Origin: Prunella strophiata
Taxonomy: Eukaryota > Chordata > Aves > Passeriformes > Prunellidae
Direction: 5' to 3'
Length of the DNA stretch: 64,000 nt
Assembly: GCA_036583965.1 (NCBI GenBank)
Contig: JAZBQD010000019.1
Coordinates: 3,277,006 to 3,341,005 of the forward strand
Below the pieces are notes generated by a model that saw only the letters and a program-made list of their open reading frames with translations, was not told the origin of the DNA and did not search any database. Made by a program: the position numbers and the translations under genes. Shown here in pieces: positions 49,101 to 59,017 of the stretch (within the stretch, counting starts at the first letter, position 1; each line of letters begins with the position of its first letter).

Positions 49101-50757
49101 GTGTGAGCTGACTCACAGTTCAGGAAAATTTGGCTTAGTAAAATGTTCTCTTGGATCCAGTGCTGCATTATCTCAGGGAAAGAAGTGGAACTGATTTTTG
49201 TCTGGTGCACTGGATGGTTTCTAATTGTCCCTGGCCATCCTTGGCAGTTCATTATTTCTCCTTCAGCCGACACCAGCTTCTAATTAGGGGACATAAAATT
49301 AAGATGGAAGAGCAGCAGTTTGCAGGGGTTTTGCTGCTCGTGAAGGAATCTGGGCTGGATTTGTGCCAAAAATACCCTCTTGTGTGCAGGGTGGTGTGAG
49401 CACTGCTGGGTACCAGTGTCTGCACACACCCTGTAAGAGCTGGATTAGCAGAGCAGCCCTTGGCCTCCTGAAAGGGACAATGAACCTCAGTCCTCCTTGC
49501 CCCTTCTCCTGCATCTCTCCTTCATCCAAGGGGCACAAATATTTCCTAAACCAGAGTTTTTCCTACAACAAATTCAGGGTGAATTCTCTCCCCATGGCAG
49601 AGTGACCCTGGCTGAAGGCACAGAAGGGTTCTGGGTGATGGGAGCCAATGCTCAGCCCTGGTGATGCATTTTAACCAATTTACCCATTTTTTCCCCCTAT
49701 ATTTTGAGGGGTTTAAACTCTAAATCTATTTTTCTCCTGGGAGAGTGATGTGGCATCTACAGATGCTGTTTTGGGGGTACAGTTGCAAAGCCAAGAGCTG
49801 AAAAAGCTTACCCAAGACCTTCTGAAATCCATCTATTTCCCCATGTGGATGCATCACATCACAGCTTTAGGAAGCATAACCCTGCTCTGGAAGCAATCTC
49901 AGGATCTCACTGACATCCTTTTCTGCCAAGAGACTTCTGGAAGATGTTTGTATAGTTGTTAAATGGGAAGGGAACAGATTCCTCCCCATAAGCCACCCCA
50001 GTGCTTCCCTGCAGAGCGTGGTGTTGGTGTTGTGTGTTGGCACAAGAAAACCCTTTCAGAAGTAGGAATTATTTAAACATTACAGAAATCCACAGGTTTT
50101 TTGGCCTCATCCAGCAGCTGCCTGTGGTACCAGCTGCTTTTTGCAGGTGGTTAATAAATGCAAATGTGCTCTGGTGTTTCTCTCTCCCCTCCTTTTGTAA
50201 CCTCACTGCTGCCTCATTTTCATGCTGCTCCTGGTCAGCAAGATGGCTTTGATGGTGGGTTTTCCCCCAGGCTTGAGCTGGGAATTAAGCCTGGCTTAAC
50301 CTTTGCAGCACGGTGCACCTGGCTGGGGGTTTTCCACCAAGACTCGTTTATATTAAATAATAACGTGGAGAGGAGTCTGAGTGGTTTTGGTGAACTGCTG
50401 TAAATGCAAAAAGGGGATTAAGGAGCTTTAGGGCTTTGGTGCTTTAGATGGAAAAGCCATGAGAACAATGAATTTCCCCCAGGTTTTGTACAGTTTAAAA
50501 ATTTGGTTTGGAAAGAAAAATTGAAAAGTTTTCACTTCTGTTTCTTATAGGCTGAAAGGTCATTCTAATCCCTCTGCCCTCAGGTTTTCCTGGAGCAGGG
50601 AAATTTCCCCTGGTTTGCATCCTAAATCTGTACATTAAACTACATACACTGTGTTAATGGTTAGACCAGTAGTTTAATGACTCTGAGTGATGGAATTTGA
50701 ATTTTGTTAAGCAAACAGAACAATCTTCTAATACTTTTTTCAGTACTTAAAACACAG

Positions 50758-50900
50758 ATAGTCCTTGGAAGTGTTTAAGGGCAGGTTGGACAGGGCTTGG
50801 AGCAACCTGGTCTAGTGGAATGTGTCCCTGCTCATGGCAGGGGGCTGGAATGAGATCTGTGAGGTCCCTTCCAAGGCAAACCATGGTTTTAGTAGGATTT
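50758..50900 (+). mobile_element. CR1 LINE 3' fragment
   Basis: TAGTCCTTGGAAGTGTTTAA, CTTGGAGCAACCTGGTCTAG and GTCCCTTCCAAGGCAAACCA. Confidence 0.87.
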
Positions 50901-51400
50901 AACAAGGCTGAGACATTCCTATGGATATGAGAAGTACCCTTGCAGTGATGTTGGGAGATGTGGAAGTGCTCCTGCTTCGGGGCACAAGCCAGGTCCTAAC
51001 CCAGAGGGAGAGGCAGAGATGCTTCCCTTGGATCTCTGTGGGGACATTCCCATCCTGGGGATTTTTACACTCCAGCACTGCTCCACTGGTGTTTTTTCCC
51101 TAGAGATGGAATCCACACATCACCTTCCCTTGAGCAGCCCACCGTAGCTCATGTGCCCCATCTCCTTGCAGGTGCTCCCATCCTTTTTGCTTCCCAGGAG
51201 GCAAAGCAGAGAGCTCAGGGTAGGGCTCAGGGGTGCTGCAAAGCCATCAGCCAGGCACCATGGCCAACCACCACCACGCATTTTATAATTTCATTTGGAT
51301 TTTTCTTTTTTTATTATTACTATTATTTTTTTTCGGGGGACTCTGCTGCATCCCGGGCCGCGAGGGGGGAATAACCTCTTTGATTTTATTTTTTTTTCAG

Positions 51401-51664
51401 TTCTCTCAGGCCAGACACACCACAGCCCTTTGAAACGCTCTGTGTCCCTTACCCCACCCATGAATGTGCCAAACCAGCCTCTAGGACATGGATGGATGTC
51501 TCATGAGGACTTACGAGCTAGAGGACCCCAGTGCATCCCTTCCGATCATGCCCCCCTGTCTCCACAAAGCAGTGTAGCCTCTTCGGGAAGTGGTGGGAGT
51601 GAACATTTAGAAGATCAGCCTTCTGCTCGTAACACATTCCAGGAGGAAGGGAGTGGGATGAAAG
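51401..51664 (+). CDS. SAMD4A: SAMD4A internal coding exon: Ser/Pro-rich linker before the SAM domain
   Basis: With the carried base the exon translates as [20 protein letters not shown] and onward to EEGSGMK, 88 codons that match the SAMD4A linker. It is rich in Ser and Pro with no folded domain. RSVSLTPP resembles a phosphorylation or 14-3-3-type site, which is an inference. The acceptor is a T-rich tract ending TTTCAG at 51400. The donor is AAAG|GTGAGT at 51665. The exon is 264 bp, a multiple of three, with the same phase at both ends, so skipping it would keep the frame. The upstream flank (51297-51400) is unusually T-rich with interrupted ATT runs. The protein should continue into the SAM domain after GMK, but the exon starting Asp-Val-Pro-Ala-Trp was not found downstream in this window. 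Confidence 0.97.
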
Positions 51665-53847
51665 GTGAGTGACAAACCAGACCCTGACCCCCCCAGCAGC
51701 AGAGGCAGGAGGGGAGGAGCTGCCCCTGTTCCCGGTTCTGGCCTGAGGATCCTCGTGGCCAAACGGGGCCTCCCAGCCTTTTCTTCCCTCCTTAGGAGTT
51801 TAGGGTTAGGGGAATGCCTTGGGATTTCTTTTAAGTAGCAGCTGGTCCTGATCTGACGTCTTCCACTTGGGTGCCAGTGGGCTGGTTTTGCCCCAGAATC
51901 CTGTGAGCTGCCAGCTTTCCAAAAAAGCTGGATTTTTTCCATTGCCTGTGGCTTTTGGCTGCGAGTGGTGCTCTTTTTTCTCTTTCTTTTTTTTTTTTTA
52001 TTACAGTGAAAAATAGCTTAGAGCAAGCTTAGCAAGCCATGTGTGATTTACCATTGCAGTGTTTGGTACCCACCAAGTGTTTGGGGAAGTTTTGGCTTGG
52101 GATACTTGTTTGCAGTGAATTTAACCTGTGTGTTTGGGTTGGTTTTCCCATTATACCTACATTTCACAGAGATTTTGGCAGTAAATATATGTGGTTCTGG
52201 TGGTAAACAAGGCAGAAAATGAACCCCACTTGCTGCAGTCAAAGATACAGAGCAAACTTCAGGCTGAGGAGGAGTAAACAGCTGAAAACTGGGCAAACAC
52301 ACAGCCTGTGTGTTTCTGGGAACAGACTGAAAATGACCCTGCAGCTCTCAGACTGATTTAAACAACTCCAAGTTCGTATTAATGCAAAGCAGCTCGATTG
52401 TGTGCAAACCAGTGGTGTATCAGAATAGGGAAATAACTATTTTTTAACAGTCACAAGGTCTGATTTTAGTCTAATTACAGACAAATTGAGATTTGGGTAA
52501 ATCTGTGTGATGTGGGACTGCGTTTGGCTTGGCTCTGGATGGCTTTGATGTGCATGAAATAAATGCATGAAAATCCCCTCATGGTTCTAGGAAATGTAAC
52601 AGAGGCAGGTTGGGTCCTGCAGTCTGTCTGGCCAGGGAGAACTTTTAGGGAGCAGGTGTTTCCTGGGGGGGAGCTGTTTAACACTACATTTCTCCAGGTT
52701 TCTGCAGAAGGAGCTGGGGAGGAGACCATGGGGAGCTTGGCTCCCTGTGATCCACAGCTGCAGCTCCGGGATCTGCGTGGACAGGAACTTCCCAGTGCTG
52801 TGCAATCAACCTGTGTGGCCAAATCCACAAAACCCAGAGGCTGTCCACCAGCAATGATCAATTCAATAACCCCCACATATTAACACATCCCCTTGCTGCT
52901 GTGTGCAGCTACTGTCCACCCTTCCTCAGGCTGTCCCTTTCCAGACTTCCCAACATCATTCCCCCATTGCTGACTCAGCCACATGGCTTTTGTCCCCATG
53001 TCCAGGGACGTGCAGAACAGATGTTCACAACCTCTGGTGTCTATGTCCTCCCCCCTCAGCTGGGTTTTCTTCAGGCTGAACCATCCCACTGCCTTCCCAG
53101 ATGATGTTTTCTAAACTTGGGGTTGTTCTTGCTTCTCTCTGCCAGGTTTTTTTCCAAAAAGTCCGCGTTTTATTGAAGGTGTGCTGCTCAAAACTGGACT
53201 TGGAAGCAGAGCAGAGGCTTGCTTGCCTCCAGACAGCATTCCTGTGGCTGTGTAGCTCATCGTCCTCAAATAACAAAGCACAGTGGGCTGCATATGACCC
53301 ATTGTATCCCCACAGCTTTCCTGAAAAAAAAAAGAAAAATAAAAAAAGAGAGGACTGCCCGTTCCCTGCACTCCGATCGTGCCGTTTCTTGTTCCTGCAG
53401 AAACGCACAGCTCGCTGCATTTTTATGGGGCTGCCTCGTGTTCCATCCAGGCTGGCTGCTCCAGTTGCCAAGTCCCTGCTCTGAATTGCAGCCACGTCTC
53501 CCTGAGTGCCTGCAGGCTCTTGTGGCTGGGTGTCCCCCTGCTCCTGCTCAGCTGGTTCCTTCTTTAGCACCCTCCGGGGCATCCAGGAGGATCCAGACCC
53601 ACGGGATCTGGAATGTCAGGAACCCATGACAGATCCCCATCTGCCTTACCAGTTTATCTCCCCCACTGTCATCTGTTCTTTCCTTTATCTTTATGCCCTC
53701 ATGTCTCCCATTTGTTCTTTCCATCTATCTTCATGCTGAAGGGAAAATGCCCTTTGGCTTTATCCTAGCTCTTGGTTTCTCCAGGAGAAGGTTTCTCCTT
53801 CTCTTGGTTCTCCACTGGAGCCCAGTCTGTCTGTCTGTCCCTTCCTG

Positions 53848-53931
53848 TGTCCCTGCCATGGAGGGGGGTTGGAATTAAATAATCTTTAAGGTCCCTTCCA
53901 ACCCAAACCATTCCAGGATTCTGTGATTCCT
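53848..53931 (+). mobile_element. CR1 LINE 3' fragment
   Basis: GTGTCCCTGCCATGGAGGGG, TCTTTAAGGTCCCTTCCAAC and CCAGGATTCTGTGATTCC. Confidence 0.9.
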
Positions 53932-55894
53932 GGGGCACAGCTTGGGGAGCACGAGGAGGAAGGTTTGGGTAGAGCCAGGGATTTCTGCTGGGAGTATATC
54001 CAAGATATCCTGTGTGTAAATATGGCAGGGTGAGCTGTTTTCCTTCTAAATTTCCTGACAGCCGTGCCATGACTTTGCAATTAGCTCCTGGTAATTGCTG
54101 ATTAAAGAGTAGCTCTGCAGGCAGGTGGTTCACCCATCCGTGGAGAGCATTGGGAAGTTTGACTTTCCAAGGACCATGAAATCACCTTGGATGTCCTTGC
54201 ACCTCCTGTGGGAAGGGGGAAAGCTCCACCACACACAGCACACCCTCTGTGTGTCCTGGGGTGGCTCCTTCTGCCCAGCCTGCTCCCAGGATTGCCATCT
54301 CTGCTGGCAGGGGGGCTCTGGGACCACCACTCTCCCCAAAATTAAGGGCATGATCCATCCAGGCTGATGCAAAGGCAAAGGTTGGAGATGGGTTTCCTGC
54401 AGGGTTCAATGTCCATCTGAAGTTGCATCTCTCTTCTGGAAGTATCCCTGTGGGCTTTGCCATTGGCATGGATGTGTGCCAAAGGCAGGTGTCCCATGGG
54501 GATGTGGGATCAGGGAGACTTTTAATGTGCTGTCACTAGAATTGTGTGGTTTTGTGTTAAAATGATGTTGTAACTTGAGCCTGTGCTGGAAATGGGGCGT
54601 TTTGCTAAGAGGTTTTTATTTATTTTAAACAGAAATCAGTTTAAGAGGGAGCTGGTAGCAGACTTTGGGACTGTTGCATGTCAGAACTTTTGGAAAAGGG
54701 TGAATTTCAGCCCATCTGTGCTCAGTCATTGCTTTTCCCCATCTTTGGTGTGGGGTTGATCTCCTGTGCAGCACTTGAGGAATTTCATTGACACGTGAAT
54801 CCTGATGTGTGTCTGGGATTTGGAGAGAGTGAGCAAGATGCAGCATGCTGGGATTGTTTGCATCCTCTGCTTGGATGCAAGGTGGGTTTGGGATCAGCCC
54901 AGGCAGCAGGAGACTTCTGGCAGATGTGTGGATTGCCTTAGGGAGCAAAACCAAGGTCATTCCTGCCCTGTCCCCTCCAGTGGTGAGGCCTTGGTTCAGG
55001 AAGAGGTCATGGACAATCCTTGGCTTGCATGTGGTACTCAACAGTGTGGGACTTTCTGGACCCACACCATGAGATGGATGTCCCAGCAGTGGGAATGAGC
55101 TCCCCAGTGTCTCACTGGTAGGGAAGGGGACAAGGACAATGGACAGTGTATTGCTGGGAGCAGAGCACAGCTGGGAAGGCTGTGGCAGAGCTCCTGTCGA
55201 GTTGTAGGTGCTGAGTAAAGCAGGTCTGGATTTTGCAAAGCATTTGAAGCCTTTAAAAACTAAAAATGTTGTCACAGGCCTGGTGCTCTGCTGCAGCACA
55301 GACACCTGCAGGGCCCCCCTCCCTTGTGGGGTGTCACCACAGACCCCCAAACCTGCAGAACCCTGCTTGCTGTCACATTGCCTTCTCCATGGAGTCCATG
55401 GGGTTTTGAATGGCACAGAGGAAGGATTCCCTCTCCCAGGTTCCTCACTGTGAAACCATGTTGATGTCAGGAGGATAAATGTATTTCTGGGTACCCCTCC
55501 AGCTGGACATAGAGGTGCTACACTGCAGGAAACAACTGGGAAGGAAGAAGTCATTTCAGTCAGTGCATTTTAGGTCCCAAGTTACCCTTTGAAGCAGGGT
55601 GTTGGGCCATCTTTGATGGCACATCATTTTTCCATCCCAAACCCATCTCTCTAGTTCTGTTTAAACAGCCATTTTCATTTTCAGCACATGCCACCATCCC
55701 TCATGCCATAAATCAGTGTCTGCCATCCACAAAACATCCCTTTGCTTGTTCTGAGCTCAGCCATTCCATGAGCTTCAGCAGTTCCCATGTTCCTGGGAAA
55801 ACAGCAGTGAGGAGCTTGGTGTGCAGTGGCACAATGCCAGCTCCCCATGGGCTAATTCCCAGTGGCTTTCCCACAGAAACCCAACTTCTGAGGA

Positions 55895-58400
55895 TGTGTC
55901 CTCATCCAGGGGCTGGTTCCTCCTCCCATCCACATCCACAGCCCTGTGTCCCCATCCAGGGGCTGGTTCCTCCTCCCATCCACATCCACAGCCCTGTGTC
56001 CCCATCCAGGGGCTGGTTCCTTGTCACATCCACAACCCTGTGTCCTCATCCAGGGGCTGGTTCCTTGTCACATCCACAGCCCTGTGTCCCCATCCAGGGG
56101 CTGGTTCCTTGTCACATCCACAGCCCTGTGTCCCCATCCAGGGGCTGGTTCCTTGTCACATCCACAGCCCTGTGTCCTCATCCAGGGGTTGGTTCCTCCT
56201 CCCATCCACATCCACAGCCCTGTGTCCCCATCCAGGGGCTGGTTCCTTGTCCCATCCACATCCACATCCCTGTGTCCCCATCCAGGGGCTGGTTCCTTGT
56301 CCCATCCACATCCACATCCCTGTGTCCCCATCCAGGGGCTGGTTCCTTGTCACATCCACAGCCCTGTGTCCCCATCCAGGGGCTGGTTCCTTGTCACATC
56401 CACAGCCCTGTGTCCCCATCCAGGGGCTGGTTCCTTGTCACATCCACAGCCCTGTGTCCCCATCCAGGGGCTGGTTCCTTGTCACATCCACATCCACAGC
56501 CCTGTGTCCTCCTCCAGGGGTTGGTTCCTCCTCCCATCCACATCCACAGCCCTGTGTCCTCATCCAGGGGCTGGATCCTCCTCCCATCCACATCCACAGC
56601 CCTGTGTCCTCATCCAGGGGCTGTTTCCTTGTCCCATCCACATCCACAGCCCTGTGTCCCCATCCAGGGGTTGGTTCCTTGTCCCATCCACATCCACAGC
56701 CCTGTGTCCTCATCCAGGGGCTGGATCCTCCTCCCATCCCCATCCACAGCCCTGTGTCCCCATCCAGGGGCTGGTTCCTTGTCACATCCACAGCCCTGTG
56801 TCCCCATCCAGGGGCTGGTTCCTTGTCACATCCACAGCCCTGTGTCCTCATCCAGGGGCTGGTTCCTTGTCACATCCACAGCCCTGTGTCCCCATCCAGG
56901 GGCTGGTTCCTTGTCACATCCACAGCCCTGTGTCCTCATCCAGGGGCTGGATCCTCCTCCCATCCACATCCACAGCCCTGTGTCCTCATCCAGGGGCTGG
57001 ATCCTCCTCCCATCCACATCCACAGCCCTGTGTCCCCATCCAGGGGCTGGTTCCTTGTCACATCCACAGCCCTGTGTCCCCATCCAGGGGCTGGTTCCTT
57101 GTCACATCCACAGCCCTGTGTCCCCATCCAGGGGCTGGTTCCTTGTCACATCCACAGCCCTGTGTCCCCATCCAGGGGCTGGTTCCTTGTCACATCCACA
57201 GCCCTGTGTCCTCATCCAGGGGCTGGATCCTCCTCCCATCCACATCCACAGCCCTGTGTCCCCATCCAGGGGCTGGTTCCTTGTCACATCCACAGCCCTG
57301 TGTCCCCATCCAGGGGCTGGTTCCTTGTCACATCCACAGCCCTGTGTCCCCATCCAGGGGCTGGTTCCTTGTCCCATCCACATCCACATCCCTGTGTCCC
57401 CATCCAGGGGCTGGTTCCTTGTCACATCCACAGCCCTGTGTCCCCATCCAGGGGCTGGTTCCTTGTCCCATCCACATCCACATCCCTGTGTCCCCATCCA
57501 GGGGCTGGTTCCTTGTCACATCCACAGCCCTGTGTCCTCATCCAGGGGCTGGTTCCTTGTCACATCCACAGCCCTGTGTCCCCATCCAGGGGCTGGTTCC
57601 TTGTCACATCCACAGCCCTGTGTCCCCATCCAGGGGCTGGTTCCTTGTCACATCCACAGCCCTGTGTCCTCATCCAGGGGCTGGATCCTCCTCCCATCCA
57701 CATCCACATCCCTGTGTCCCCATCCAGGGGCTGGTTCCTTGTCACATCCACAGCCCTGTGTCCTCATCCAGGGGCTGGATCCTCCTCCCATCCACATCCA
57801 CAGCCCTGTGTCCCCATCCAGGGGCTGGTTCCTTGTCACATCCACAGCCCTGTGTCCCCATCCAGGGGCTGGTTCCTTGTCACATCCACAGCCCTGTGTC
57901 CTCATCCAGGGGCTGGATCCTCCTCCCATCCACATCCACATCCCTGTGTCCCCATCCAGGGGCTGGTTCCTTGTCACATCCACAGCCCTGTGTCCCCATC
58001 CAGGGGCTGGTTCCTTGTCACATCCACAGCCCTGTGTCCCCATCCAGGGGCTGGTTCCTTGTCACATCCACAGCCCTGTGTCCTCATCCAGGGGCTGGAT
58101 CCTCCTCCCATCCACATCCACAGCCCTGTGTCCCCATCCAGGGGCTGGTTCCTTGTCACATCCACAGCCCTGTGTCCCCATCCAGGGGCTGGTTCCTTGT
58201 CACATCCACAGCCCTGTGTCCTCATCCAGGGGCTGGATCCTCCTCCCATCCACATCCACAGCCCTGTGTCCCCATCCAGGGGCTGGTTCCTTGTCACATC
58301 CACAGCCCTGTGTCCCCATCCAGGGGCTGGTTCCTTGTCACATCCACAGCCCTGTGTCCCCATCCAGGGGCTGGTTCCTTGTCACATCCACAGCCCTGTG
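55895..58400. repeat. Large minisatellite (VNTR) of 44- and 50-bp units
   Basis: About 54 head-to-tail copies of a unit of the form TGTGTCCCCATCCAGGGG, CTGGTTCCTTGTCACATCC, ACAGCCC (44 bp) lie in the SAMD4A intron 51665-58930. A second type is 50 bp, with CTCCTCCC and one extra ATCCAC hexamer. The TCCTCATCC variant is mostly paired with the CTGGATCCTCCTCCC variant. From about 57200 these alternate with two or three plain 44-bp units, giving a loose higher-order repeat. Both unit lengths leave remainder two on division by three and contain no forward stop, so all three + frames are open for more than 800 codons. These are not genes: the peptide is only the repeat read in three phases. Confidence 0.97.
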
Positions 58401-58599
58401 ATTGGGAAGCAGAAAAAGGGAATTTGGGTCTTGGGGAGTGAAAAAATCTTGCATTGTACCTGAAAAAAATCCTTGTCCCTGTGTTCTTGCTGGAGTGCCC
58501 AGCATGGAAATCCCAGCTCGGGAGTTTCAGGGGTGTGACCTGCAGTAGCCAACTCCCTTAAAGGCAGTGGGGCTTTGATGGCTGACTGCCTTTGAAAAT

Positions 58600-58670
58600 G
58601 TCATAGAATCATGGAATATTGCTGGTTGGTTGGAAGTGGCCTGAAAGAGTATCTGGGTCCAACCCCCACT
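58600..58670 (-). mobile_element. CR1 LINE 3' fragment, diverged
   Basis: GTCATAGAATCATGGAATAT and GGTTGGAAGTGGCCTGAAAG. Confidence 0.78.
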
Positions 58671-58930
58671 GCTTTCAGGTTCACCTCTGCATTATCCTTG
58701 GGATAAAGAGGAATGGGAACACTGCTGCTTTCACCAGGGAGGGACAGGCTAGTTGGAAATCTCTGTCCTCATCAAGTCTCTGAGTGATTTTCTATGTCCC
58801 CCACAAATCCCTGCACTCAAAAATGTAATTAATTTCTAGCAGCCCTTTCTGTTTAGGAGAGGAAGGGTTTGAAATGAGAGCTAGCTGCCCTGTGGAAGTG
58901 TTAACATCAAGCTTTGTCCTGTTTTTGCAG

Positions 58931-59017
58931 AACGTTACCAAAGGCGCGAGACACAAAATAGTCATCAGTATCCAAAAGCTAAAAGAAAGACAAAACCTGC
59001 TCAAATCTCTAGAAGGG
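58931..59017 (+). CDS. SAMD4A: SAMD4A internal coding exon: C-terminal part of the SAM RNA-binding domain
   Basis: The 29 codons read [20 protein letters not shown] and then QNLLKSLEG, the last helix of the Smaug-type SAM domain. In Smaug and yeast Vts1p, the basic GARHK segment at the start of helix 5 contacts the SRE hairpin loop (family knowledge). The acceptor is TTTTTGCAG at 58930. The only usable donor is GGG|GTAAGT at 59018. The exon is 87 bp and phase 0 at both ends. The final codon is GGG (Gly); I remember Arg here in the mammalian protein, one base different (AGG). The preceding helices 1-4 should be encoded by an exon of roughly 110 bp in the intron before this one. I did not find it on either strand between 51665 and 58930. 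Confidence 0.96.

Larger units (their letters stand above)
34712..51400. other. SAMD4A intron of about 16.7 kb
   Basis: Bounded by GTGAGT at 34712 and TTTCAG at 51400. It holds CR1 copies at 37890, 39020, 40190, 41880, 44192, 45848 and 50758, the short tandem repeats near 36180 and 40890, and the pyrimidine/purine tract at 43416. The stretches 34712-36180, 38055-39020, 42111-43415 and 46189-50757 show no feature that I can support. Confidence 0.85.
51665..58930. other. SAMD4A intron region lacking an expected exon
   Basis: Bounded by GTGAGT at 51665 and TTGCAG at 58930. It holds two CR1 copies (53848, 58600) and the 2.5 kb minisatellite. 51671-53847 and 53932-55894 carry no recognisable repeat or exon. 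The exon for SAM helices 1-4 belongs here by gene order but was not seen. Confidence 0.8.

Noticed and set aside
55895..58400. CRISPR-like array
   Set aside because: Units are contiguous with no unique spacers, and the context is a vertebrate intron.
55768..58463. Three overlapping + strand open frames of 831-880 codons and many minus-strand frames
   Set aside because: They are the same minisatellite unit read in every phase. There is no start context, splice signal or non-repeat domain.
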